Origin: RBG-16-57-9 sp964529745 | GTDB taxonomy: Archaea > Thermoproteota > Bathyarchaeia > TCS64 | Direction: 5' to 3' | Assembly: GCA_964529745.1 (NCBI GenBank) | Contig: CAZGZR010000050.1 | Coordinates: 1-18,219, forward strand | Length of the DNA: 18,219 nucleotides | Part shown: in pieces, positions 6,681 through 13,598 of the stretch | Numbering within the stretch: the stretch's first letter is position 1 | Layout: every line of letters begins with the position of its first letter | The notes under the pieces: model-generated | Seen by the model: only the letters and a program-made list of their open reading frames with translations | The model's database searches: none | Told to the model about the DNA's origin: nothing | Translations under genes and position numbers: made by a program

Positions 6681-6893
6681 CTAGTCCACCATGCCGGCGA
6701 CCATCTCGGCGGTGGCCGAGACGCATGTGAGGCCGGGCGACTCTATGCCCACGAGGTTGACTAAACCGGGTAGCCCCGATCATCCTCGCGCCTTATCACG
6801 AAGTCCCTCACCGGGCCGCCGGGGCCTGGAGCTTGACGGATGCCCGCCATGTCGGATACAGGCTCCGATCACCACTATATCGACGCGGTCCAA
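6681..6893 (-). pseudogene. Decayed remnant of an L-2-hydroxyglutarate oxidase-like FAD-dependent oxidoreductase
   Basis: On the minus strand TTG 6893 opens a typical FAD/Rossmann N-terminus, LDRVDIVVIGA, but the glycine loop is cut off. About a dozen bases later comes sequence belonging to the far C-terminal part of DAO-fold oxidases: DMAGIR, then PVRDFVIRRE, and after a missing base in a G-run near 6774-6777, GLVNLVGIESPGLT through to a TAG at 6681-6683. GIESPGLT with DFVIR is the hallmark of LhgO-type enzymes. About 300 central residues are therefore deleted, and further small indels are needed between GIR and the proline-glycine stretch. A TATA-like element (minus-strand CTTTAAG, 6923-6929) still lies about 32 bases upstream. 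The stretch 6894-6987 holds nothing else recognisable. Confidence 0.75.
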
Positions 6894-6987
6894 GCCGAAT
6901 CACCGAAGACGCCATAGGCTTGCTTAAAGATGGATCGCTGAAGAGTGCCGTAGACTGTCCCTGCTTCGCTGCTCTAGGCAGAAGACG

Positions 6988-8586
6988 TCAATAGTCATCC
7001 TCCATGAGGGCCTTGGTAGAAGAGACGGCGAGCCTATACGATGCCGCCGTGAAGATAGCGGCCACAAGTAGTGAGCCGGCGACCCCGGCTCCCACTGAAG
7101 CCCGACCCCAAGCCATGGACAGGCCGTAGGGTGCGATGGTGGCAGCGACGCAGATTACCAGTAGGACGAACCCCACCAGGATGCCTGCGCCCGAGACGAA
7201 CCGGGCACGAGGGACCTCCGTGAAGTCCACGAACATTATCCCCAGCAAGACCCCCAGTATTCCGACTTCCATGAGAACCGCGAATACGAGCGTGGACACC
7301 AGCACCATCTCCGACGCACCTGGGCTCGAGACAAACCAGTAAGCAGCCAGCGACACCAGGGCGGTCGGCGCCGAAACAAAGGCCGCGAAAACCCACTTGG
7401 CCTTGACCAGAAACGTCGAAGAGACAGGCGACGCCACGAGCCCGCCGAAGTTCGAGCCCTCCTGGCCGAAGGAGACTAGGCCGAGATAGAACGCGAAGAA
7501 CGCCGCGGCGATGCCCATCTGCGTGACGAACCCCACGCCCTCCTCGACGCCCATGTCCCCGCTCAGGAAGGCGGGCCCCGCGTTGAGTATCGCCATGACG
7601 ATCATCATCATGGGCACCGCCAGAATCCGCATCATCTCCCTGCGTCGGATCAGCGACCTCACGTCTTTCTGGACGAACACCCAGATGCGGCCGCCGCCCC
7701 TCAACGGACTCCTCGAGGCGCCGCCTGGGGTGGCCCCCGATGCGTGGGACGGCGCCTCGGGCACCCAGTATCTTGCTTTGAGGCTGACGGCCGCCCCGAA
7801 CACCGCGGTGGTGAAAGCGGCGCTGGACGCCATGTAGAGGGCGAGGGCGGCCGGCTCCCAGGAGATGTACGCTTTGAGCGCCATGGAGGGCCAGAGCAGC
7901 GGGATGAACCAGACCTGCTCAAGGGTCACCGAGAACCACTGGAGTATCCTCAGCAGGTAGACTATGTTGAACATCATGGAGAACACGACGAAGAGCAGGA
8001 GGCGCCCCAGCTGCCTCACGAAGTTGCCGACGCCCGCCCCGCCGTGGCGGCGGCCGCCCCTGTTCATGAACGCCCTCACCGACTCCATGAAGAAGGTGCC
8101 CAGGGCGGCTCCGACGACGCCCATGGCGAAAGACACCAGCCAGAGGCCGGGGTCCCTCATCACGTAGGCGAGGCCGAGGGCGGCCCCATACATGATGGCG
8201 GCCAACGGCAGGGAGGAGTAGAGGTTGGCGAGGCTCGACGCCGCCACGTGCTCCGTGGCTCCGATGGGCAGCCAGTTCACCATGTCGACCGAGGCTGTGG
8301 ACTCGGCCTGGCCGAACTCACTCATGTAGCCGTACAGTATGTTGCTGAAGGCCATGAAGGAGGGCAGGAACACCAGGAACCGGGGCAGCAGCTCCTCGAG
8401 GCCCGCGCCTTCGCCGCCGAGCATGACCACTATCACCACGGCGGAGGCTATGAACGCGGCGGCGGAGAAAAGGAGGCTGGAGTAGCCCGGGGAGCTGGGC
8501 TTCCCCGTCTTGGACTTGACCCTCGCATCCGACACTATGAGCACCCGCGCCAGCCCAAAGGCGACTTCGAGGTCCATGCCTGTCAC
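6988..8586 (-). CDS. ABC-2-type exporter permease
   Basis: This 532-residue integral membrane protein has a dozen or so hydrophobic segments in two blocks (about 35-285 and 310-525). They are separated by a charged cytoplasmic linker that ends in RRREMMRI. The layout resembles large permeases of ABC exporters of the ABC-2 type, fused as two halves in one chain. It would form the membrane channel for the ATPase encoded immediately upstream. The cargo is not identifiable. GTG 8586 overlaps the ATPase stop by four bases (GTGA), which shows translational coupling; ATG 8577, three codons in, is an alternative. No substrate-binding protein is nearby, which fits export. Confidence 0.85.
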   Translation of the reverse strand: MTGMDLEVAFGLARVLIVSDARVKSKTGKPSSPGYSSLLFSAAAFIASAVVIVVMLGGEGAGLEELLPRFLVFLPSFMAFSNILYGYMSEFGQAESTASVDMVNWLPIGATEHVAASSLANLYSSLPLAAIMYGAALGLAYVMRDPGLWLVSFAMGVVGAALGTFFMESVRAFMNRGGRRHGGAGVGNFVRQLGRLLLFVVFSMMFNIVYLLRILQWFSVTLEQVWFIPLLWPSMALKAYISWEPAALALYMASSAAFTTAVFGAAVSLKARYWVPEAPSHASGATPGGASRSPLRGGGRIWVFVQKDVRSLIRRREMMRILAVPMMMIVMAILNAGPAFLSGDMGVEEGVGFVTQMGIAAAFFAFYLGLVSFGQEGSNFGGLVASPVSSTFLVKAKWVFAAFVSAPTALVSLAAYWFVSSPGASEMVLVSTLVFAVLMEVGILGVLLGIMFVDFTEVPRARFVSGAGILVGFVLLVICVAATIAPYGLSMAWGRASVGAGVAGSLLVAAIFTAASYRLAVSSTKALMEDDY

Positions 8587-9356
8587 TTCGCGAGGGCGTC
8601 CACTATATCGTCTATGCCGCTGACCTCGGTTAGCTCCAGGAACACGTCTTCCAGGGATGAGCCCGGGTTGGAGGCGAGGCTGTGTATCTCGGCGGGCGTC
8701 TCCTCGGCGATCTTCGCGCCCCTGTGGATGACGCAGAGCCTGTCGCAGAGGGCGTCCGCTATCTCCAGGGCGTGGGTGCTCAGGACTATGGTGGACCCCT
8801 CGCGGGCCAGCCTCCCCAGCAGGTCCTTCACTATCCTCGCAGACTTGGGGTCCAGGCCGCCCAGGGGCTCGTCCATGACCAGCACCCTCGGCCTGTGGAG
8901 GACGGCGCCTATGATGGCCACCTTCTGCTTCATGCCATGGCTGTACCCGTTGACCATGTCGTTCTCCCTGCCCTCCAGCTCGAAGGCCTTCAGGAACTCC
9001 CGGATGCGCCTCTCCTTGGCGGCGTCATCCAAGCCGTACACCCTGCCTACGAAGTCCAGGTACTCGAGGCCCGTGAGGTACTCGTAGATCATGGGCGGGT
9101 CCGAGACGTAGCCGAGTCCCCGCTTGTAGTTCCTGGGGTCGTCTCGGAGGGTGAGGCCGTCCACGGTTATCTCGCCCGTGTCCGGCTTCGCGAGTCCCAT
9201 GATCATCTTGAGAACCGTGGTCTTCCCAGAGCCGTTTGGCCCTAGCAGCCCGTAGACTTGGCCGCTTTCGATCTCCAGGCTCAGGCCGCTGACGGCCCTA
9301 ACGTCCCCGTAGGTCTTGGAGACGTTGCTCAGCCTCACGCCGACGCTGTCCGACAT
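8583..9356 (-). CDS. ABC exporter ATP-binding protein
   Basis: The 257-residue protein has all nucleotide-binding motifs in order: Walker A GPNGSGKTT (residues 39-47), an ABC signature in the form YSHGMKQK, Walker B VLVMDEPLGGLD, and the H-loop STH. The signature SHGMK variant is common in ABC-2 and CcmA-like exporters. It hydrolyses ATP on the inner face of the membrane to power the permease encoded directly downstream, with which it overlaps by four bases. The C-terminal ~45 residues (SLEDVFLELT onward) are typical of this exporter class. ATG 9356 lies about 27 bases after a minus-strand TATA-like box, so the operon is probably leaderless. Confidence 0.93.
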   Translation of the reverse strand: MSDSVGVRLSNVSKTYGDVRAVSGLSLEIESGQVYGLLGPNGSGKTTVLKMIMGLAKPDTGEITVDGLTLRDDPRNYKRGLGYVSDPPMIYEYLTGLEYLDFVGRVYGLDDAAKERRIREFLKAFELEGRENDMVNGYSHGMKQKVAIIGAVLHRPRVLVMDEPLGGLDPKSARIVKDLLGRLAREGSTIVLSTHALEIADALCDRLCVIHRGAKIAEETPAEIHSLASNPGSSLEDVFLELTEVSGIDDIVDALAK

Positions 9357-9380
9357 CAGGCTTGATCAACTCTACTCGCC

Positions 9381-9388
9381 TATAAAGG
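9381..9388 (-). promoter_or_regulatory. TATA box of the ABC exporter operon
   Basis: Minus-strand CCTTTATA is 25-32 bases upstream of the ATPase ATG at 9356. The remaining gap up to 9535 shows no gene or clear structure. Confidence 0.55.
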
Positions 9389-9535
9389 ACTTGAGTGTCG
9401 AATACCATGAGGCATCCGCGGAGGCTGCTGCGTGCAGGCACGTATCGAGGAGATAACAAAGCAGAATAACGGGACACGCGGTACGCTTGCATATAGACGG
9501 TTCGTCGTATGCCGTTCCCCTCGAAGCTTTCACCA

Positions 9536-9543
9536 CGTTTTTA
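9536..9543 (+). promoter_or_regulatory. TATA box for the small membrane protein gene
   Basis: GTTTTTAT is about 30 bases before GTG 9570 and about 21 before TTG 9561. Confidence 0.45.
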
Positions 9544-9569
9544 TCTGTTGAATCTAAACATTGTGCGGC

Positions 9570-9767
9570 GTGACTGGGAGAGACAAGCTGTACTACCTGC
9601 TCGGGGTGCTGCTCCTGTTGGCGTCGGTGTTCATCGATAAGGATCTCTCCGACGCGGGGGAGCTGTTAGAGGGAGCGGTTATGTTCGTAGCCCTATTGAT
9701 CGTGTTTGTATTCGCGCTCTACATAAGGGGGAGGGGCGGCACCGGCTTTTACGTGCCCGGTCTCTGA
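9570..9767 (+). CDS. Small two-helix membrane protein, function unknown
   Basis: The product is about 65 residues with two hydrophobic segments: YYLLGVLLLLASVFI, then GAVMFVALLIVFVFALYI after an acidic turn (DKDLSDAGELLEG). It ends in a short glycine/arginine-rich tail. No family is recognised. GTG 9570 was chosen because it lies about 30 bases after a TATA-like box; TTG 9561 would add three residues. It diverges from the ABC exporter operon across a 213-base gap and is followed by another tiny gene with its own promoter, so a shared function is not implied. Confidence 0.6.
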   Translation: MTGRDKLYYLLGVLLLLASVFIDKDLSDAGELLEGAVMFVALLIVFVFALYIRGRGGTGFYVPGL

Positions 9768-9787
9768 AGGGTTTGTCGCACCAGTTA

Positions 9788-9797
9788 ACGATATATC
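9788..9797 (+). promoter_or_regulatory. TATA box for the 74-residue gene
   Basis: ACGATATATC is centred about 28 bases upstream of ATG 9821, which would make the message start almost at the initiation codon. Confidence 0.5.
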
Positions 9798-9820
9798 CTC
9801 GTTAGTCCTCTTTCCTTTTT

Positions 9821-10045
9821 ATGGATGTAACAGTTGACCCGTGTGGGAGGAAGGGTCACAGCGACTGCGTGATTCTGGTGCGGATGAGGCAGCTCTCGGA
9901 AACGGAGGATCCCGTAGACTTGCACGAGGTGGATAGGCTCATCGAGGCGGTGAGGGCTAGGGAGAGGCTGCTGAGGGAGAGTCGGCAGGCGCTCGAGCAG
10001 AGGCGCATGAGGGACTTGCTGAGCGAGAAGATGGATAAGGGTTAG
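9821..10045 (+). CDS. Small hypothetical protein with charged helical C-terminus
   Basis: The 74-residue product has an N-terminal part with two cysteines (PCGRKGHSDCVI, spacing seven). From residue 28 onward it is a highly charged, leucine-spaced helix likely to form a coiled coil (DLHEVDRLIEAVRARERLLR and on). No family is recognised. A well-placed TATA-like box with ATG about 28 bases later, and GC-rich third codon positions, support it as a real gene. It converges on the nitroreductase gene with about 20 bases between the stops. Confidence 0.6.
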   Translation: MDVTVDPCGRKGHSDCVILVRMRQLSETEDPVDLHEVDRLIEAVRARERLLRESRQALEQRRMRDLLSEKMDKG

Positions 10046-10066
10046 GATGCTTCGAACAGGATGTTT

Positions 10067-10567
10067 CTACCACTCTTCGTGGCCGACGAGCTCGTCCATG
10101 GTTTTCCTTTCCTTGGCGTCGGGGGCCTCGGCGGGGTATCCCAGCGGTAGGAGGGCGACGACACGCACTTCCTCGGGGACGCCGAGCTCAGCCTTGACCG
10201 TGTCCTCGTCGAACTGGCCTCCTATCCAGCAGGTGCCCAGCCCCTGCTCGGCTGCGGCTAGGACCATGTGCTCCATGGCTATGCCCATGTCGAGCATGTA
10301 GTACTGCTGGCCGGCGTTGCCGCCGCTCAGCCCGGGGCGGGCGCAGCCGACTATCACGACGGGGGCCTCGGCGGTCCACTCCCTCTGGGTGATGGCTCTG
10401 CGCTTCTCTTCTTCCGTGACCACGATGAACCGCCAGCATTGCTGGTTCTTCCAGCTGGGTGCGAGGCGGGCTGCCTCAAGGATGTAATCCAGCTTCTCCT
10501 CGGGTACGGGGTCGGGCCTGTAGCCGCGGATGCTTCTCCTGCCGCGGATGGTCTCCATGAGGGGCAC
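10067..10567 (-). CDS. Nitroreductase-family flavoprotein
   Basis: The 166-residue protein starts with the family signature RGRRSIRGYRPDPVPEE, whose arginines contact FMN phosphate. It continues with LAPSWKNQQCWRFIVV (FMN-binding loop) and ends with LGTCWIGGQFDE and VVALLPLGYPAE, all in canonical order. Members reduce nitro groups, quinones, enones or flavins using NAD(P)H as cytoplasmic homodimers. This is the short form of the family and its natural substrate is unclear. GTG 10567 overlaps the stop codon of the CBS gene by one base, so the two are co-transcribed and coupled; ATG 10558, three codons in, is another possible start. Its stop is TAG. Confidence 0.9.
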   Translation of the reverse strand: MPLMETIRGRRSIRGYRPDPVPEEKLDYILEAARLAPSWKNQQCWRFIVVTEEEKRRAITQREWTAEAPVVIVGCARPGLSGGNAGQQYYMLDMGIAMEHMVLAAAEQGLGTCWIGGQFDEDTVKAELGVPEEVRVVALLPLGYPAEAPDAKERKTMDELVGHEEW

Positions 10568-11016
10568 TAGCTCACCCTGAGGAGCTCCTCGAGGATGGCT
10601 AGCTGGGTGGGGTTGGCCTTGACGATGTCGGTGCTGCTGAGGAGGCCGACCAGGTTGTCGCCGTCCATGACGGGGAGCCTGTTGACGTTGTTCCGTGCCA
10701 TGATCTTGGCGGCCTCGGCGAGGTCGGCGTTGGGGTCGATGGTGATTAGGGGCGCCGTCATTATGTCCTTGGCCCAGACGGTGGCCGGGTCCATGCGAGG
10801 CCCGACTATGCGCCTGAGGATGTTGGTATCGGTTATTATGCCGACAGGGCGTCCGCCCGCTGTGACGATGACGCTGCCTATGTCGAACTTGTTCATCTTC
10901 TGCACCGCGGCGTGGACGGTGTCGTCGGTCTTCACGGTCTTGACGTTCTTCGCCATGACGTCTCTCACTATGACTAATCCGCTCAATGGGGTCACTGATG
11001 ATTCAAACGGGGACAT
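10567..11016 (-). CDS. Protein with paired CBS domains
   Basis: The product consists of two CBS motifs (about residues 18-72 and 84-145). Each has the characteristic start, RDVMAKNVKTV and KDIMTAPLITI, and the GIITDTNILRR and GLLSSTDIVKA ends. Paired CBS domains bind adenosine nucleotides or S-adenosylmethionine and regulate partner proteins. Here the pair stands alone, so it must act in trans; the coupled nitroreductase is the obvious candidate partner, but this is inference. ATG 11016 gives 149 residues. A T/A-rich element at 11017-11025 would instead suit a leaderless start at GTG 10995, removing seven residues that are not part of the CBS fold. Confidence 0.9.
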   Translation of the reverse strand: MSPFESSVTPLSGLVIVRDVMAKNVKTVKTDDTVHAAVQKMNKFDIGSVIVTAGGRPVGIITDTNILRRIVGPRMDPATVWAKDIMTAPLITIDPNADLAEAAKIMARNNVNRLPVMDGDNLVGLLSSTDIVKANPTQLAILEELLRVS

Positions 11017-11084
11017 AGATAATAACGTTTAGCTGACGCGGCCGGCTATGAGGGGCGATCCGGGGGGAGGAGTGTGTTCGTTTG

Positions 11085-11213
11085 TTCGGATAGTAATCTG
11101 GGTGCTTGAGTTGTCTCTCCGAGAATCGCGTATATCCGAATCATAAGCAAGTCTCATAAGCGAGAACCAGCTAACTTCGAGGAGGTCCCTAACCTCAGAC
11201 TGGAGGGGACGAT
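11085..11213 (+). promoter_or_regulatory. Structured leader of the second MFS gene
   Basis: Three kinds of repeat are seen. First, the inverted repeat TTCGGATA (11085-11092) / TATCCGAA (11133-11140). Second, a direct repeat TCATAAGC at 11141-11148 and 11154-11161, 13 bases apart. Third, close to the start codon, GAGGAGG (11179-11185), CCTC (11193-11196) and GAGGGG (11203-11208): CCTC can pair with either side, so two exclusive hairpins are possible and one covers the ribosome-binding site GGAGGGG (11202-11208). No known riboswitch family is recognised. Confidence 0.35.
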
Positions 11214-12377
11214 ATGGATAGAAATAGAATCGAGGTGGGCTGGCTTGCCTTGCTCCATAGTTTGCAGCACGTCTATCTATACGCGTTGCCGCCGCTCTAT
11301 CTGCTGCTGAGAGCGGAGTTCAACGTCTCTACCTTACAGATCGGTCTCCTGGGATCCGTGACCGGCGTCATCAGCATTTTTCAGGGTCCTGCAGGCTACC
11401 TGGTAGAGCGGCTTGGAGGAAAACGCCTTGCCGTGCTCAGCATGCTCTGCTGTAGCGCGGCCGTCTATTTGTACAGCCTTGCCCCGGTCTTCGAGTTTCT
11501 CCTGCTGATATCCGCGCTCTTCGCCCTCAGCCAAGTCGTCTTTCATCCCGCCACCTACGCGATGGTGACCCAGAGGGCGTCGGCTTCCAACAAAGCCAAG
11601 TACATCGCGTATCACCAGGTTGGTGGTTTCATCGGTTCCGCCGTTGGAACGATGGTGATCGCGGCGCTCGCGTCGGTGCTTGGCTGGCGTCGCACCCTTC
11701 AGGTAATCCCAGTTGTGGGACTCTGCATCATATTCTTGTTCTGGAGATTCGTGAACGAGAACACGGTAAAAGTTCAGCAACCCGTTTCTGTTTCCAGTAA
11801 TCCGGTTTCATCGGAGAGCGTTGATTTTCGTTTCACTCTTCCGCTGTTCATCCTTGTTCTCAGCATCTCCATCCTGTCCCTTGGGAACGTTCAAAACTTT
11901 ATTCCCTTGTTTCTCACCGAGGCCTATGGTGAAGATGTGGTTTGGGCTGGTTTGTTGACCGGTGTCATGCTTGCAGTCGGCAGCGTGGCATCGCTTCTGG
12001 GAGGCGCCTTGTCGGATAAGTACGATAAATCATTGATCATGATCTGTGCTAATCTAGGGTTGGCTTTTATCATGGTTCTCTTGGCTATGGGCAGGTTCGC
12101 GTCTGCGGCGTTGTTGTTGATTCTCGTCCTTTATGGTGTGGCTAGGTACCTCGGGGTGCCGGCTCAGCACGCCCTGTCCAGCATAACCGCGGCGGAGCAT
12201 CCTCAGGGTATCGGCTTCTCATACACGGGATTGGCGCTTGGCCAGGTTTTCTCTGCTCCCTTGATAGGGTATCTAATCGATTCCCTGGGGGTCCGTTCCG
12301 CGTTCTTGGTGTGCAGCGTCTTCCCTCTCGTCTCTATCGTTATCCTCCTCATATTCAGAAAAATGAGTGATAATTAG
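11214..12377 (+). CDS. MFS transporter
   Basis: The 387-residue protein has about twelve membrane segments. A motif A-like loop lies between helices 2 and 3 (GYLVERLGGKRLAV) and a second copy in the C-half (GGALSDKYDKSLIM). The central loop (about residues 180-205) is serine/valine-rich. It exports or imports a small solute across the cytoplasmic membrane; the substrate is unknown. ATG 11214 is preceded by GGAGGGG five bases upstream, a bacterial-style ribosome-binding site, unlike the leaderless genes around it. Its base composition and codon use are also poorer in GC than neighbours (more CTT, GTT and CGT), so recent acquisition is possible. The stop is TAG, followed by a T-run at 12413-12417 that could end transcription. 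Confidence 0.9.
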   Translation: MDRNRIEVGWLALLHSLQHVYLYALPPLYLLLRAEFNVSTLQIGLLGSVTGVISIFQGPAGYLVERLGGKRLAVLSMLCCSAAVYLYSLAPVFEFLLLISALFALSQVVFHPATYAMVTQRASASNKAKYIAYHQVGGFIGSAVGTMVIAALASVLGWRRTLQVIPVVGLCIIFLFWRFVNENTVKVQQPVSVSSNPVSSESVDFRFTLPLFILVLSISILSLGNVQNFIPLFLTEAYGEDVVWAGLLTGVMLAVGSVASLLGGALSDKYDKSLIMICANLGLAFIMVLLAMGRFASAALLLILVLYGVARYLGVPAQHALSSITAAEHPQGIGFSYTGLALGQVFSAPLIGYLIDSLGVRSAFLVCSVFPLVSIVILLIFRKMSDN

Positions 12378-12478
12378 TGTGGATGCAGACGGCAACTGAA
12401 AGGGCACGCGCATTTTTACCTATTCTCATTAGTATAATAACGCCTCTTTACCAATATTCTACATATTTATGGCATGTA

Positions 12479-12503
12479 TTTGGGTTTAGGTTTGGGTTTG
12501 GGG
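12479..12503 (+). repeat. Short TTTGGG-type tandem tract (G-quadruplex candidate)
   Basis: Four G-runs (GGG, GG, GGG, GGGG) are separated by TTTA, TTT and TTT, making a telomere-like hexamer array of about four imperfect units. It sits directly upstream of the T/A element at about 12505-12513 that could be the promoter of the PPOX-type gene. The rest of the 12378-12538 gap is A/T-rich with no gene. Confidence 0.4.
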
Positions 12504-12538
12504 CCATAACTTAATCCTCACTTCCCGTAATTGTAACC

Positions 12539-13030
12539 ATGGGTCATCAAAGCGTCCTTGAAAGAGAAGTAAGGGACATCATCAAGAAGAACCGTTGGCT
12601 AACTTTATCTACGAACTGCCCAAAAGGTGCGCCTCAAAGCAGTGTAGTCGTATATGCTAGCGACGGTAACCTCATCTATATCTTAACAGGTAAAAACACT
12701 CAGAAAACCCGTAACATATCCTCAAATCAAAGAGTCGCTGTGACTATTCCCTTCTACAAGAACTTACTGCATAAATTGATAGGTGTTGCACCTCCAGCCT
12801 CGATTAGTTTCAGGGCTACAGCAGAGATTCTGAGTATTGGCGATCGTGAGGCATATGGCATGTATACGCGGGTATTGAATATCGATCTGCCAGAGAACTA
12901 TGAATTGGACAGCGTGTGGCTTAGGTTGACTCTGGAGCGTGTGGTAACTTGTTATGGTGTAGGGGTAAGTTTGCCCGAGCTACGAGACCCATCGAAGGCA
13001 TATAAAGTCATCAGACTCGCTGTAGAGTAA
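12539..13030 (+). CDS. Pyridoxamine 5'-phosphate oxidase-like FMN-binding split-barrel protein
   Basis: The 163-residue protein begins with a helix (LEREVRDIIKKNRW), then the split-barrel strands LTLSTNCPKGAPQSSVVVYA and NLIYILTGKNTQKTRNI. RVAVTIPF follows, and later RATAEILSIGD. This order and the K-T-R-N phosphate-binding region are typical of the PPOX/general-stress-protein-26 class, which binds FMN, F420 or haem. Specific chemistry cannot be assigned. ATG 12539 lies about 30 bases after a T/A element (CATAACTTAA, 12505-12514). The gene is visibly lower in GC than most of the window (AAA, ATA and TTA codons frequent) and shares that trait with the MFS gene before it. It converges with the HxlR regulator. 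Confidence 0.82.
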   Translation: MGHQSVLEREVRDIIKKNRWLTLSTNCPKGAPQSSVVVYASDGNLIYILTGKNTQKTRNISSNQRVAVTIPFYKNLLHKLIGVAPPASISFRATAEILSIGDREAYGMYTRVLNIDLPENYELDSVWLRLTLERVVTCYGVGVSLPELRDPSKAYKVIRLAVE

Positions 13031-13074
13031 TGCATGAGAGCCGAACCAATCGATGCCGCATACATGCAAGTTGG

Positions 13075-13503
13075 TTAAGTTGTCTCGTAGCTTAACCCAT
13101 AAAACAACACGGGTACAAACAAGGCTGCGAGGCCTCTCCCAAAATCCGTTAAAGAGTACATGACTTTGACGGGCTTATCTCCGTGAACTGTCCTGGCGAC
13201 CATGCCTCTCCCCTCAAGCTCTGACAGCCTGTCCGTGAGAGTCCTAGAGCTTACGCCTTCGAGGACTCGTCTCATCTCGTTGAAGTGGAGCTGGCCTCGG
13301 ATCAGGAGCACGTAGATTATGTCGAGGGCCCACTTCCTCTGGAGAAACCGGAAAAACCGTTGTATGCCCTCCCGCTCCATTAGCATCCGGGAGCCGTCAT
13401 GCTTGAACGAGTCGAGCTCCTTCTCCAGGCACCCCAATGCGGTCTCCTGGATGACAGGCAACAGGTCAACGAGTTCCGAGAAGACATCGTCTTCGATGTG
13501 CAA
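13075..13503 (-). CDS. HxlR-type winged-helix transcriptional regulator
   Basis: Of 142 residues, the central and C-terminal parts match HxlR proteins: KWALDIIYVLLIRGQLHFNE, the recognition helix GVSSRTLTDRLSELEGRGMV, and a wing VKVMYSLTDFGRGLA. HxlR dimers bind palindromic operators, often at their own promoter and a divergent target. The extra N-terminal ~45 residues form an acidic helix not usual in the family and may help dimerisation or sensing. The TTG start at 13503 is supported by minus-strand GGAGG (13511-13515) seven bases upstream. The gene is divergent from the SAM methyltransferase, and an inverted repeat covers the shared promoter region. Confidence 0.85.
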   Translation of the reverse strand: MHIEDDVFSELVDLLPVIQETALGCLEKELDSFKHDGSRMLMEREGIQRFFRFLQRKWALDIIYVLLIRGQLHFNEMRRVLEGVSSRTLTDRLSELEGRGMVARTVHGDKPVKVMYSLTDFGRGLAALFVPVLFYGLSYETT

Positions 13504-13535
13504 GCCTACGCCTCCGCTAGTGTATTCTCCTACAC

Positions 13536-13568
13536 CAGGTAACTAAAAACCCTCTACCTGATTTATAA
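13536..13568. promoter_or_regulatory. Divergent promoter region with inverted repeat between the HxlR and methyltransferase genes
   Basis: CAGGTA (13536-13541) and TACCTG (13555-13560) form an inverted repeat with 13 bases between. It surrounds the minus-strand T/A box of the HxlR gene (GTTTTTAGTT, 13541-13550). It directly abuts the plus-strand TATA box of the methyltransferase (ATTTATAA, 13561-13568, about 31 bases before ATG 13599). An HxlR dimer bound here would block both promoters. Confidence 0.45.
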
Positions 13569-13598
13569 CTCCCCGGCGGGCGTTCTGTAGGAGTGTAA

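Noticed and set aside
7744..9087. 447-codon plus-strand open frame
   Set aside because: It lies antisense to the ABC permease and ATPase, both of which carry clear family motifs. Its composition (glycine, glutamate and histidine runs) is typical of a shadow frame in GC-rich DNA.
9388..9535. Possible small RNA or gene between the ABC operon and the small membrane protein
   Set aside because: Only short, weak hairpins and no convincing frame or promoter were found.
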